Assembly: GCA_031279415.1 (NCBI GenBank)
Contig: JAITIP010000037.1
Coordinates: forward strand, 114,431 to 178,430
Source of the DNA: Candidatus Endomicrobium procryptotermitis
GTDB taxonomy: Bacteria > Elusimicrobiota > Endomicrobiia > Endomicrobiales > Endomicrobiaceae
DNA: 64,000 bases
Direction: 5' to 3'
Positions 9,028-18,896 of this stretch are shown here, piece by piece (positions within the stretch are counted from its first letter, which is position 1; each line of letters starts with the position of its first letter). The notes under the pieces were generated by a model. The model was not told where the DNA came from, did no database searches, and was given only the letters and a program-made list of their open reading frames with translations. The position numbers and the translations under genes are program-made.

Positions 9028-10302
9028 TTATTTTGGTTTTATAATGTCAAAGCCCGTATACTTTCTTAAAACTTCCGGAATTATTACTGAACCATCTTCC
9101 TGTTGAAAATTTTCAAGAATGGCGGCAAAAGTCCTTCCTACAGCTACGCCGGAACCATTTAATGTGTGCAGGAAATCCCTTTTCTTCCCTTCTTTGTATT
9201 TTATTTTTATATTCATTCTTCTCGCCTGAAAATCTTTAAAATTTGAGCATGAAGAAATTTCTCTGTATTCGGCGTCACCGGCAAGCCATACTTCCAAATC
9301 ATAAGTTTTCGACGAAGCAAACCCCGTATCACCGGTGCATAACAGTGACACTCTGTAAGGAAGTCCTATAAGTTCCAAAACGTTTCCGGCGTCAATGACA
9401 AGAGATTCCAGTTCGTCCATGGAATTTTCGGGCTTTACGAATTTTACTAATTCAACTTTATTAAACTGATGATTTCTTATAAGGCCTTTGGTGTCTTTTC
9501 CATATGAACCGGCTTCTCTTCTAAAACATGCTGAATAAGAAACGTATTTTTTCGGAAGTGCGGACTCTTCCAGAACATTGTCTCTGTAAATGTTGGTAAC
9601 GGGAACTTCTGCTGTAGGAATCAGATATAAATCGTCATTGGCACATTTAAAAGCGTCTTCTTCAAATTTCGGGAGCTGCCCTGTACCTTTCATCGAAGCT
9701 TGATTGACAAGATAAGGTGTCATGATTTCAGTGTACCCTTTAGCTTTATGCGTGTCAATAAAAAAACTTATAATAGCCCTCTCGAGAGCACAGCCTTCAT
9801 TCTTTAAAATGGCAAAACGTGAACCGGAAATTTTTGACGCTGTTTCAAAATCCAAAATTCCGAGTTTTTCTCCTATTTCCCAATGTCGTTTAGATTTAAA
9901 AGGATGCCTTATAGTATTTCCTACAAGACGAACTATTTTATTATTCGTTTCATTTTTTCCAGATGGCACGCTCTCATCAGGAATGTTTGGAACACGCAGC
10001 AAAAAATCTTCCATCTGGCTTTCAATCATAAGCAAATATTTTTCCTGTTTCTGAATTTTGTCTCTTATTTGGTTTATTTCTTCAAGCAGTTCTTGCGGAG
10101 GATATTTGCCTTCTCTTTTCAGGCTGCCTATTTCTTCCGATTCTTTGTTTCTTTTAAGTCTAAGCTGTTCAACGTTGGCAATTATCGTTTTTCTCGTATT
10201 ATCCCAATCAAGAAGCTGCTCAAAATTAATATCTTGGTTTCTAGATTTCATTGCTTTTACGACTTCTTCAACATTTTCCCTTATAATTTTAATATCTAAC
10301 AT
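9028..10302 (-). CDS. serS: Seryl-tRNA synthetase
   Basis: 424 residues, the normal bacterial length. The N-terminal domain (about 1-110) is the long antiparallel coiled coil that contacts the tRNA-Ser extra arm. The class II catalytic core shows TAE at 230-232, motif 2 FRREAG at 260-265 and motif 3 GVAVGR at 385-390. The enzyme charges tRNA-Ser with serine in the cytoplasm. The ATG at 10302 is preceded by an AGGAG site. It is monocistronic by position: the left neighbour on this strand is the methyltransferase relic, and rtcB to the right is separated by 343 bp. Confidence 0.97.
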   Translation of the reverse strand: MLDIKIIRENVEEVVKAMKSRNQDINFEQLLDWDNTRKTIIANVEQLRLKRNKESEEIGSLKREGKYPPQELLEEINQIRDKIQKQEKYLLMIESQMEDFLLRVPNIPDESVPSGKNETNNKIVRLVGNTIRHPFKSKRHWEIGEKLGILDFETASKISGSRFAILKNEGCALERAIISFFIDTHKAKGYTEIMTPYLVNQASMKGTGQLPKFEEDAFKCANDDLYLIPTAEVPVTNIYRDNVLEESALPKKYVSYSACFRREAGSYGKDTKGLIRNHQFNKVELVKFVKPENSMDELESLVIDAGNVLELIGLPYRVSLLCTGDTGFASSKTYDLEVWLAGDAEYREISSCSNFKDFQARRMNIKIKYKEGKKRDFLHTLNGSGVAVGRTFAAILENFQQEDGSVIIPEVLRKYTGFDIIKPK

Positions 10303-10645
10303 TGCTTTCTCCTATTCTAATATTTATATTTTCTGTTATTTTAGCAATTTTTAAAAAGGTTGTCTTTCCAGACTTTTATTATTTTGATAGTAGATATTTT
10401 AGAGAGGAAAAGTTTATCAAAAATTATAAAAAGCAAAATCGGGGAAATAAAATCGTAGATTTAGATTTATGTAAAAAAAGTTAATTTTTTAACCGTCGAA
10501 CAAATGTTACAGGCTATGCCGGCAATTCTGGTGAAGAAAACGTGATGAATTACACGAAAGGTTTAATATGATGATCGTCTAAGACATGAAAAAATCGTTA
10601 GCAAAGCTTTCCGATGAAGTGATAAAACTTATCAGACATTTTAAT
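10303..10645. other. Intergenic region upstream of serS, no convincing gene
   Basis: 343 bp between rtcB and serS, both on the minus strand. It must contain the serS promoter; an AT-rich TAAAAT/TATAAA stretch lies 20-40 bp before the serS start. On the plus strand short open stretches occur, such as one ending NYTKGLI at about 10569 and an ATG-initiated 19-codon frame at about 10586. None has a ribosome site or recognisable homology, and they may be relics. Confidence 0.5.
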
Positions 10646-12058
10646 TCAGCCTTTGATAACCGCCAAAGGAACAAGTTTTGCTACTTTATTTGCTATTCCC
10701 GCGCCCTCACACGAAGTAATGACTTCGTCAATATTTTTGTACGCGTTCGGCGTTTCTTCAGCTAAAGTTTTATAGGAATTCATAAAAACTTTTATGCCTC
10801 TGTTTTCCAGATAATTTTTTAATTCTTTGCCGTTAGTGGATTCTAACGCCGTGCTTCTGCTCATTAATCTTCCGGCTCCGTGACAAACTGAACCGAACGT
10901 TTCGTCCATAGCTTTCTGCGTTCCGCAAAGAATATAAGATGCTGTTCCCATTGTTCCCGGTACTATCACAGGCTGACCGTAAGAAACATAGGCTTTCGGT
11001 ATTTGCGTGCTGCCCGCGGCAAACGCTCTGGTGGCTCCTTTTCTGTGAAGCATAACTTTTCTGCCTTTATGTTTTTCGATTTTTCCTATATTGTGTGCAA
11101 TGTCATAAACATTTTTTACATCGTCGGCACAGAAACCAGCTTCTTTAAAAGCCTGCCTTATAAAATAAGTTATCATCTGTCTATTTACCCATGCATAATT
11201 TGCGCCGCACGCCATGGCGGAAAAATATGTTTTTCCCTCCTGAGAATTAATTGGAGCGCAGCAAAGCTGTCTGTCGGGTACTTCTATACCGTATTTTATT
11301 ACGGCTTTTTGCATAAGCCCTATGTTATCATCGCAGATCTGATAACCGAATCCACGAGACCCGGTGTGAATCATTATTGCAATGGAATCTTTTTCTATTG
11401 TGAGAACTTCAGCAATTTTGCGGTCAAACACTTCTTCAACTTTTTGAATTTCTATAAAGTGATTGCCCGCGCCAAGTGTGCCGACCTGCGCCAAGCCTCT
11501 TTCAAAAGCGCGACTGCTGACATTTTCCGAACAGGCACTTTTCATGCAGCCGTTTTCTTCGGTTTTATCCAAATCGTCTTCCAAAGCAAAACCGTTTTCT
11601 AGTGCCCAACGGCTTCCCTTTTCAGAAATTTCTTTTAAATCTTTTTTTCTTATTTTTATTGCTCCGCAAGAGCCTATCCCGGATGGTACTTTTTTAAAAA
11701 TTTTTTCGGCAATGTCATAAATTTTACTTTCGAACGAACTTATTTTTAAATTTGTCGAAAGAAGTCTTACACCGCAGTTAATATCGTAACCTATCCCCCC
11801 CGGAGAAATTATTCCATCTTCAACGGAAAAAGCCGCGACTCCGCCTATAGGAAAACCATATCCCCAGTGAATATCAGGCATAGCGAAAGATCCTTCGACA
11901 ATGCCGGGAAGGCAGGCGACGTTTACTACTTGTTTCAAAGCCTTTTCTTTACCGGCGGATTCAACGATTTCCATCGTTCCGTATAGATAGGCGGGAACGC
12001 GCATATTGCCGCTCTTCTCTATTTTCCATTTGAAATTGTTAATTTTTTTTATTTCCAT
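10646..12058 (-). CDS. rtcB: RtcB-family RNA-splicing ligase
   Basis: 470 residues. RtcB joins RNA 2',3'-cyclic phosphate or 3'-phosphate ends to 5'-OH ends using GTP and Mn2+, in RNA repair. The metal and active-site positions of the family are all present: C95 (GYDINCG), H200 (GAGNH), H231 (HTGSRG), H322 (AHN), and the guanylylated histidine H393 in VCHGAGR. No archease or rtcA partner lies beside it. It is transcribed away from the FIST gene; a TATAAT-like sequence lies very close to its start, so the leader is probably very short. The 3' neighbour is serS. Confidence 0.95.
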   Translation of the reverse strand: MEIKKINNFKWKIEKSGNMRVPAYLYGTMEIVESAGKEKALKQVVNVACLPGIVEGSFAMPDIHWGYGFPIGGVAAFSVEDGIISPGGIGYDINCGVRLLSTNLKISSFESKIYDIAEKIFKKVPSGIGSCGAIKIRKKDLKEISEKGSRWALENGFALEDDLDKTEENGCMKSACSENVSSRAFERGLAQVGTLGAGNHFIEIQKVEEVFDRKIAEVLTIEKDSIAIMIHTGSRGFGYQICDDNIGLMQKAVIKYGIEVPDRQLCCAPINSQEGKTYFSAMACGANYAWVNRQMITYFIRQAFKEAGFCADDVKNVYDIAHNIGKIEKHKGRKVMLHRKGATRAFAAGSTQIPKAYVSYGQPVIVPGTMGTASYILCGTQKAMDETFGSVCHGAGRLMSRSTALESTNGKELKNYLENRGIKVFMNSYKTLAEETPNAYKNIDEVITSCEGAGIANKVAKLVPLAVIKG

Positions 12059-12079
12059 ATTTTATTATATTATAATTAA

Positions 12080-12108
12080 TTGAAAGAAAATTGTAATTGA
12101 GTTATAAT
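12080..12108 (+). promoter_or_regulatory. Sigma-70 type promoter for the FIST/kinase operon
   Basis: TTGAAA at 12080-12085 and TATAAT at 12103-12108, separated by exactly 17 bp, and about 55 bp upstream of the FIST start codon. The -10 box is perfect and the -35 box matches five of six. Confidence 0.65.
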
Positions 12109-12163
12109 TATTATATCCGTTTATACAAATTCTTTGATGAAAAAAATGTTTCAGGGAGAATTT

Positions 12164-13324
12164 ATGATCAAAACTCTGACGTCGTATACCTCAGAAATAG
12201 ACAGTCATGAAATCGCAACGGCCGAAATACTCAAACAGCTTAACATCGAAAAAAATCTGTTAAAGCATTCTGTTGGCATATTAAACTGCCATTCCGAGTT
12301 TGTCGACTCTGGAATAGTCGAAGCAATATGCAAAGAACTGCCTTTTGACGTAATAGGCACTACTACTTTGGGTAATGCGGTTGCGGGAGGACTATCGCAG
12401 ATGCAGTTGAGCGTTACCTTGCTTACAAGCGATGATATTATTTTTTCAAGCGCGGTAACCGACCCCTTAAAACATGATAATTACAAAGATATTTTAGGTG
12501 TGGCCTATAACAAAGCAGCCGAAAAACTGTCCGGAAAGCCGTCTTTAATGCTTGTATTTGCCCCGCTTTTATTTGATCTTGCCGGAGATTATATAGTAGA
12601 ATCTCTCGATTTCATTTCGGGAGGAATTCCCATGTTCGGCACGCTGGCGGTAGACCATACGATAGATTACAGTACCGCGGCCACGATTTATAACGGCAAA
12701 ACGAATAAAAACAGGCTTTCATTAATTCTTATGCACGGCGATATAAATCCGATTTTTTCGATAGCATCAGTTGCCGAAGAGAAAATACTCGGCCAAAAAG
12801 CCATTGTAACCGAATCTGAAGGAAATATTCTCAAAGGCGTCAACGGCATGTCAGTTATAAAATATTTACAGTCCATAGGGCTTGCTCCTAATGGTAAAAT
12901 CGAAGGATTAAATGCCATACCTTTTATTATAGATTTTAACGACGGAACAAAAACGGTTACAAGGGCAATTTTTGCAATAACGCCTGAAGGACATGCGGTA
13001 TGTGGTGGTGTAATACCGGTAAATGCGACTTTAGGAATAGGGTATATAGACCACGATGATGTCTTATCGACTACGAAATATATCATAAGCAAAATTCTTG
13101 AACAAAAAAGACACGACGGACTGTTTATCTTTTCCTGTCTGGTGCGAAACCTCGTGCTGGGTTTTGATGTATTTGCGGAAATGCAGGAAGTGCATGATGG
13201 CATAAAAGAAGAAATCCCTTTTTTCATGAGTTATTCGGGCGGAGAAATTTGTCCAGTATGCGATGAAGAGGGAAGACTTGTAAATCGTTTTCATAATGAT
13301 ACCATCGTAACCTGTCTGATATAA
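12164..13324 (+). CDS. FIST domain sensory protein
   Basis: 386 residues from the ATG at 12164, chosen because AGGGAG lies 5 nt before it. Earlier TTG/ATG codons at 12134-12149 are in frame but lack such a site. The N-terminal half has the FIST_N pattern (VGILNCHSEF, then DVIGTTTLGNAV) and the C-terminal half the FIST_C pattern (GEICPVCDEEG near the end). FIST proteins are cytoplasmic small-molecule sensors, proposed to bind amino-acid-like ligands, and usually sit next to signalling proteins. Here a hybrid histidine kinase follows 22 bp downstream, so FIST is likely its input partner. Confidence 0.85.
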   Translation: MIKTLTSYTSEIDSHEIATAEILKQLNIEKNLLKHSVGILNCHSEFVDSGIVEAICKELPFDVIGTTTLGNAVAGGLSQMQLSVTLLTSDDIIFSSAVTDPLKHDNYKDILGVAYNKAAEKLSGKPSLMLVFAPLLFDLAGDYIVESLDFISGGIPMFGTLAVDHTIDYSTAATIYNGKTNKNRLSLILMHGDINPIFSIASVAEEKILGQKAIVTESEGNILKGVNGMSVIKYLQSIGLAPNGKIEGLNAIPFIIDFNDGTKTVTRAIFAITPEGHAVCGGVIPVNATLGIGYIDHDDVLSTTKYIISKILEQKRHDGLFIFSCLVRNLVLGFDVFAEMQEVHDGIKEEIPFFMSYSGGEICPVCDEEGRLVNRFHNDTIVTCLI

Positions 13325-13346
13325 GCAATCTAACCGGAGATATTAA

Positions 13347-15047
13347 ATGCCCGAAGACATTACAAAAATGGAAGCAGAACTTGAAAGTTTGCGGATCGAA
13401 AATAAAAAAATTAACCGTCAGTTGTCAAACATGCAGAGCATTTTTGATCGCAATAAATTAATTATCGGCGCTCAAGCAAATATGAGAGCGGTCATTGCCG
13501 TCAACAAATCAAAACAGGAAAAATATCTCCAGCTGCTTCTTTCAAATGCGCCGGATATTATAATGCTTTTTGACCAGCACGGAAGATTCGCTTACTGCAC
13601 GGATGCTTTTTTAAACGAGGCAAACATTCTTAACTTCGGATTAATTAATGGAAGAACTTATCGAGAAGTGTTTTCCCGTTTTGCCGATGAAAAATTTATA
13701 AAAAAAATAGAAGACGCTTTCAAGCTTATCGAAAAAGAAAAACGCATCGTGTCAATTGATGCACTTGTCGATTTCTGCAACTGCGGAAAACCCGGAAACT
13801 ATTCAATACAGCTCGCTTCTATGAGGGACGAAAATGGAAAAACAAGCGGTACGCTTGCTTTGTTTCACAACTTAACCGAGCTTCTAAACGCCAAAGCGCA
13901 GGCCGAACACGCCAACAGCGCAAAATCCGATTTTCTTGCAACTGTGTCGCATGAAATACGTACTCCATTAAACGCTATTATAGGCATTGCCCATATAATG
14001 AAGAATTCAAATCTTGATGATAAACAACGGGAACATATGCGACATATTCAAAACTCGTCGCATATGCTTTTAAACCTCATAAATGATATTCTGGATTTTT
14101 CGAAGATCGAAGCAGGCAAATTTGAACTCGTAAACGAATATTTTTATCTAGGACAGCTCTTAAACCGTACGGAGTCCATTTTTAAAGTTATGTTTGCACA
14201 GAAAAATCTTAATTTCATATGCCGTTTTGACGATGCTCTTCCCAAAGTCGTTTTTGGTGACGAAAAGAGAATTACGCAGATACTGACAAATCTACTTAAT
14301 AACTCGTATAAATACACAAATGAAGGACATGTGATTTTTTCCGCATATTTGTGTGCAGCCACAAAAGATATATGTTTTGAAATTGAAGATACGGGTATAG
14401 GAATAAAAAAGGAAGATATGCCGCGGCTCTTTAAAGCTTTTGAGCAGTTCGATAAAGTAAAAAATAAGAAGAACATCGGTACGGGACTCGGGCTTGCGAT
14501 TACAAAGACTCTTGTAGAACTTATGGAAGGTTCAATAAGAATTCAAAGTGAATACAGCATAGGGTCGCATTTTTCCGTAAGAATACATCTTCCTTTCGGT
14601 ACCGAATCCGATATGAAAAATGAACAGTCCACTGTTCATAAATTTACGGCTCAGAACGCAAAAGTGCTGCTTGTTGATGATATAGAAATTAATCTTATGG
14701 TGGCGAAGGCAATACTTAAAGGATATGCAATAGTTCCCGATACGGCTTTAAATGGTAAAGAAGCTTTAGATATGATACAAAGTAAAGATTACGATTTAGT
14801 ATTGATGGATCATATGATGCCAGAAATGGACGGTGTGGAAGCGGCCTTAAAAATACGAGAGCTAGGCGGCAAATATAAAACGCTTCCTGTTATAGCGCTG
14901 ACAGCAAACGCAGTTAACGGTGCGGAAAATATGTTTTTGGTAAATGGTTTTAATGGATTTTTATCAAAACCGATGGACACGCAGGCTCTTGCCGCTTCTC
15001 TTCTGAAATGGCTCCCCGCAGCGCTTATAAAAGAAGAAACTCTATAA
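13347..15047 (+). CDS. Soluble hybrid sensor histidine kinase
   Basis: 566 residues. An N-terminal coiled coil (about 1-50) is followed by a PAS domain (about 60-175), a HisKA dimerisation domain with phosphorylatable H202 in SHEIRTPLN, a HATPase_c domain (DTGIGI and GTGLGLAI), and a C-terminal receiver domain with phospho-acceptor D488 in LVLMDHMMPEMDG. No transmembrane segment is visible, so it should sense a cytoplasmic signal, plausibly through the FIST protein encoded just upstream. A GGAG site precedes the start. No Hpt or separate response-regulator gene is adjacent, so its output partner is unknown. Confidence 0.92.
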   Translation: MPEDITKMEAELESLRIENKKINRQLSNMQSIFDRNKLIIGAQANMRAVIAVNKSKQEKYLQLLLSNAPDIIMLFDQHGRFAYCTDAFLNEANILNFGLINGRTYREVFSRFADEKFIKKIEDAFKLIEKEKRIVSIDALVDFCNCGKPGNYSIQLASMRDENGKTSGTLALFHNLTELLNAKAQAEHANSAKSDFLATVSHEIRTPLNAIIGIAHIMKNSNLDDKQREHMRHIQNSSHMLLNLINDILDFSKIEAGKFELVNEYFYLGQLLNRTESIFKVMFAQKNLNFICRFDDALPKVVFGDEKRITQILTNLLNNSYKYTNEGHVIFSAYLCAATKDICFEIEDTGIGIKKEDMPRLFKAFEQFDKVKNKKNIGTGLGLAITKTLVELMEGSIRIQSEYSIGSHFSVRIHLPFGTESDMKNEQSTVHKFTAQNAKVLLVDDIEINLMVAKAILKGYAIVPDTALNGKEALDMIQSKDYDLVLMDHMMPEMDGVEAALKIRELGGKYKTLPVIALTANAVNGAENMFLVNGFNGFLSKPMDTQALAASLLKWLPAALIKEETL

Positions 15048-15050
15048 CCT

Positions 15051-15070
15051 CTTTTTTTGTACAAAAAAAG
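15051..15070. terminator. 20-bp AT-rich palindrome after the kinase gene
   Basis: The sequence ctttttttgtacaaaaaaag is a perfect palindrome four bases after the kinase stop codon. It could form a weak hairpin with a U-tract in either direction. It has almost no GC, so termination is only a possibility. Confidence 0.3.
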
Positions 15071-15446
15071 CAATATTTATTTATAAGGGTTCATTTATTA
15101 TCGCGTCAAATCTTTATAGCGGCGATATTAATTCTCTGAGAGGTTTTTTTGCGGTAGAAATAAGTTAGACTAAAAAGCTGAAAAAATTTGTTAAAGGCGT
15201 TATAAAGCATATTATTTAACAAAGGATTCCGATGCTATCTTACGGCTTTAAAAAATTTGGCTGCGGCTTTTCAAAATCTCGGAATAAACATACATTTAGA
15301 GTATGCTATTTTATTTCTATTTTGTTACTGCGATATTTGTTTTAAGTGGGTTTATGTCTTGCTATTTTCATTAAGAAAAATAAAAAATAGCACCGAGAAG
15401 TTGTTTTTTAGAAATTTCTCGATGCAATCTTGATTTGTGTTTGAAA
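15071..15446. other. Intergenic region, possible coding relic
   Basis: 375 bp between the kinase and tRNA-Glu. On the plus strand a stretch from about 15205 to 15430 is open for roughly 75 codons (it includes TALKNLAAAFQNLGINIHLE) but has no start codon or ribosome site. Another frame joins it upstream (KKLKKFVKG). This looks like a frameshifted relic, but I cannot name a family. A short stem (CGAGAA/TTCTCG) lies at about 15395-15425. Confidence 0.3.
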
Positions 15447-15520
15447 CGCTGCCAACGGGATTTGAACCCGTGATCTTCGCCTTGAGAGGGCGATGTCCTG
15501 AACCGCTAGACGATGGCAGC
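15447..15520 (-). tRNA. tRNA-Glu (CUC)
   Basis: The minus strand folds as a complete cloverleaf. The acceptor stem is GCTGCCA/TGGCAGC, the D-arm contains the Glu-type GTCTAGCGGTTCAGGAC, the anticodon stem is TCGCC/GGCGA around the loop CTCTCAA (anticodon CTC), and the T-arm is ACGGG TTCAAAT CCCGT. The discriminator is G. CCA is not encoded. It reads the GAG codon. Confidence 0.95.
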
Positions 15521-15662
15521 TTTGGTTGAACTATTATATATTAATTAACTCTTATTTACAATCAAAGACTAAACCGACAAGATGTAAACAGAATTATTTT
15601 GCGGCGCGGTGCTGCAAAGATAGAACCTCTTTCAGGAAACCTGATTTTTCCATCATTTGATT

Positions 15663-18551
15663 TTATTTCGCAGACTTTTTAAAATCCAGTGTTCCTATTA
15701 TATTGCCCTCTTTTATGTTTTCGGTTCTTATAATTATGCGCTTATGCGTTTGTTTTTTTGCTGCATAAAAAGTATATAAATCCAGATATAAAACCATCGG
15801 ACCATATGTACTTTGTTTGTCATTGCTAAAATAATCTATAGACACTTCGTATTTGCCATTTACGGCATTTTTAAGCATAAACTCTTCGGGTCCGAACCCT
15901 TGAGTTAAATCTTCGGAGAGTTTTCCTCCTATGTTTGTAAACCTGTTACCGTAATAAGCTTCTTCATTGTGCGGATCTTTTATGTGTATGTCTATATCAG
16001 TATCGTCTGTACTCCAGCCAAGCACTATCCTGACGTCAACTGGCATTGCAAAAATAAGACGTTTGTCTATAGCCGACAGGCTGATTTTCGGGTACAGCGC
16101 TATAAGATTGTTCATTTCGACGAAAACTATCTGCTTTATGCTTTGAAACCGTTCCCAGTTTTTAGTAAGAATTTTATAAAAAGTATCCAAGGCTTTTTTA
16201 TATTCTTTATTTGCCTGATACGCTAAAGCAAGATCTCTATACGACTGCGGATGCTCCGCTCTTATATTTACAATTTTCTCAAATACATCGACTGCGTAAG
16301 AATAGCTGCCGGCTTCCATAAGTTTATAAGCTGTAATACGCAAAAGTTCGGGACTGTCAATTTTCATTTCGACTATATTTGATAATATGACGATTGCTTC
16401 ATCTTTCATTTCTCTGCCGATAAATTCGCCGGCTATATCAAAATAAAACGAAGGCTGGTAGCCGTATCCCGCTTTAAGCTTTAAATAATCAAAGTACATT
16501 TCTTCGTCAAAAGAGTTCTTTATTATTTTCATATAGGGAACCTGCGGATCCCATGTTTTTATCTTTATGTCGGTTTGCCCATCTTTTACAGTTTTGAAAT
16601 TTTGCAGAGCAAACGTTTTGTTTATTGCTGAATCCGAACTGTTTTGAGAAACTGAAGGCGCTTTTACTTCTCCTTCTGAAGCAGACGGAATTGTGTTTTT
16701 AAAAATTTCTTCCTGTCTTACACCGAATGCCGTTTTAATTTTCTCGTTTGCAGCAGGCTGTTTTTCTCTGCTGTAATCGTGTTTCCACCATTCTTTTATA
16801 TCATGAACTTGAAGCACGGCGTCTTCAATCGCCGCAGTTTTCCTTTCTTTTTCTTCTTTTTCTTGCATGGAAATTATGTTATTGTATTCGGCAAGAAGCT
16901 CTTTGGGAGGAATGATTTTATGAGTGGCGTAATCTGTGGCATTTTCAAGAACTAAAAGCGAAGTAAGGTCCGTAACAATTAAATATTTTTTGCTGAGCCT
17001 CAATATTTCTTTTTCATTTTTATCGGAATCCAACTCCAGCTCTTTTATTTTTTTTACAGCCCAAAGACGTTCCACTGCGGGATTATCACCTTTGGCGTGG
17101 AGCTTAATGGTTTTTGTAGAAACTATATCGTTTTTATCGTATCCGAACGTTAAAGTTATTTCACTTTCATCGGATGTTAGAATTCCGGCAACGGTAAAAT
17201 TTTCCTGCAGTGGAGTTCCATGCTGGGGATAAATTTCTTTTATTTTGTTTTTGTCAAAAGAATAAGAAATAAGCTTCAAGTTCCGTTTTGTTAAAAGTTC
17301 CGCCGCCTTTTTATCGCTTACAGAGTTCAGATTTATGAAACTGCCACCGCTTTTAACGGCCGCTTCGGTAAGTGCGCCAAGATTAAATTCCGCTGAAGAA
17401 TTTATTGCGTAGATCGGAATTTTTCCAATGGCAATCCGCGTTGTTTTGCCTAAAGAATTTATTCCATCGGTAAACAATAAAATTTCATCGGTTCTAAAAT
17501 CGTCAAATTTCAGTTTGTCAAAACATGTGGCACCGTCATAAACTATTCTGGAAATATCTTTTTTTAACTGTGACCAATTTCCTTTTTCTATAACGTAATT
17601 TTTAGCTGAACTCATTTTTATGTCAAATTTTACAAACACGATCTCGATATTTTGACTTTTTTTAAAATAAGTATCCAGAAGCGCAAGCTCTCTTTTTATA
17701 TTGCGTTTTTGCGATGAAACTGAAGAGTCCCAAACTATTGCTGCGGTTTTAGGCAGAACTCTATTTTTTGAAGAAACTTTGATGTTTATATCGGAATAAA
17801 AATAAGTATTCTTACCTTCTTTATGTGTAAAAATTGGTTCCTCTTTCTGTTTTGGCACAACAAGATAAAAATAGCTGTCAAGAAGATAATTGTTTTGTGA
17901 AAAACCGGCTTTTAAAACATTATTACCTTTTCTAAAAATAAAATTCTGAGAATCCATTTCTGCGATGGGCATTCCTTTTACAAGTTCCGATGGAATTTCA
18001 ATATTGAAGTTAAAATTTATTCGCGTATTAAATTTTAAAGGGAGATTATAAATATAAGCGTTATCTTTTAGCGTTAAAGATTCTTCAACTGTTATTTTTA
18101 TTCTGCGTGTTGACTGTGGATTAAACTGATGAACTTTTGTTTTAAATCGATTTCCGTCATTTTGTTGAACAGAAACCGCAGCGGAACTTTTTATTACGGC
18201 AGATTCGACTTTCTTTTTTTCAACTATTGCACCGTCACGCATTTTGCCGTTAATATCCAAAGCGATAGCCGAAACATTTTGATTTTTTGCCAAAGGCATA
18301 ATAAATTCGCCTTCCATAGCAACCTGATTGGGATTATAAAAAACCATATCATAAGTCGTAAATGCAAAATTACCGACAATTTCAACATCGATTCTTAAAT
18401 CACTAAGAACTATGGGCTTTTGTTCGGCAGAAGTTAATATAATGGGAACAAGCTCGTGTTGGCTGTTCGAAGATAATGCATTTTTCGTTTGGGCAAAAGA
18501 GAAAACCTCGGCCGCAAAAATTATAATTAATACCAAAACCGTCTTTTTCAT
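15663..18551 (-). CDS. Secreted VIT/VWA-domain protein with C-terminal TPR and DUF2135-like domain
   Basis: 962 residues from the ATG at 18551, which begins a clear signal peptide (MKKTVLVLIIIFAAEVFSFAQ). An in-frame ATG nine codons upstream is less likely. A VIT domain comes first (LSDLRIDVEIVGNFA, then RIKITVEESL). A von Willebrand A domain follows but with a degenerate metal site (AAIVWDSSVSSQKR in place of DxSxS). TPR-like helices fill about 750-860, and a DUF2135/YfaP-like domain (VLGWSTDDTDIDIHIKDP) ends the protein. It is probably periplasmic or surface-exposed and involved in protein-protein contacts. Its exact role is unknown. It is downstream of, and on the same strand as, the polyene-type cluster, but separated from it by 345 bp. 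Confidence 0.85.
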   Translation of the reverse strand: MKKTVLVLIIIFAAEVFSFAQTKNALSSNSQHELVPIILTSAEQKPIVLSDLRIDVEIVGNFAFTTYDMVFYNPNQVAMEGEFIMPLAKNQNVSAIALDINGKMRDGAIVEKKKVESAVIKSSAAVSVQQNDGNRFKTKVHQFNPQSTRRIKITVEESLTLKDNAYIYNLPLKFNTRINFNFNIEIPSELVKGMPIAEMDSQNFIFRKGNNVLKAGFSQNNYLLDSYFYLVVPKQKEEPIFTHKEGKNTYFYSDINIKVSSKNRVLPKTAAIVWDSSVSSQKRNIKRELALLDTYFKKSQNIEIVFVKFDIKMSSAKNYVIEKGNWSQLKKDISRIVYDGATCFDKLKFDDFRTDEILLFTDGINSLGKTTRIAIGKIPIYAINSSAEFNLGALTEAAVKSGGSFINLNSVSDKKAAELLTKRNLKLISYSFDKNKIKEIYPQHGTPLQENFTVAGILTSDESEITLTFGYDKNDIVSTKTIKLHAKGDNPAVERLWAVKKIKELELDSDKNEKEILRLSKKYLIVTDLTSLLVLENATDYATHKIIPPKELLAEYNNIISMQEKEEKERKTAAIEDAVLQVHDIKEWWKHDYSREKQPAANEKIKTAFGVRQEEIFKNTIPSASEGEVKAPSVSQNSSDSAINKTFALQNFKTVKDGQTDIKIKTWDPQVPYMKIIKNSFDEEMYFDYLKLKAGYGYQPSFYFDIAGEFIGREMKDEAIVILSNIVEMKIDSPELLRITAYKLMEAGSYSYAVDVFEKIVNIRAEHPQSYRDLALAYQANKEYKKALDTFYKILTKNWERFQSIKQIVFVEMNNLIALYPKISLSAIDKRLIFAMPVDVRIVLGWSTDDTDIDIHIKDPHNEEAYYGNRFTNIGGKLSEDLTQGFGPEEFMLKNAVNGKYEVSIDYFSNDKQSTYGPMVLYLDLYTFYAAKKQTHKRIIIRTENIKEGNIIGTLDFKKSAK

Positions 18552-18896
18552 TTTATTTCCCATACATATTGCTCGCAAATAGTACTCCTAAATATTTTAG
18601 CAAAAAGAATGTTTTTTTATACAACATAAAAGCAAAAGACAAGTTCCTTGCAGATGGCAAGCTAAAACGGCAACGGTAGATTTCCATGTGTTAAGTCTGC
18701 CATCCTATGTAGACAAAAATCTATCCGGCGGCAGCACCTTGCAGGATTTATCTATCTGACTTTTATCCTTAATTGAAATACTGATAAAGTAAACTCCAAG
18801 AACTGTATTTCTGAGTTACCATCAAGATTGCACGTCTAAAGCACGCACAAAATCAGGGTTATAAGCTTCTCATTACCCAGCTGCTCAGCTTCCATT
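18552..18896. other. Intergenic region, relatively GC-rich, unassigned
   Basis: 345 bp between the last gene of the lipid/polyketide cluster and the VIT/VWA gene. No open frame with a plausible start is visible. The part from about 18640 to 18890 is richer in G and C than other intergenic DNA here and can form several short stems, so an uncharacterised RNA or 3' UTR element is possible. I recognise no known RNA family. Confidence 0.35.

Noticed and set aside
12134..12163. Upstream start codons for the FIST gene
   Set aside because: They would add about ten residues, including the ribosome site of the ATG at 12164, which has better spacing.
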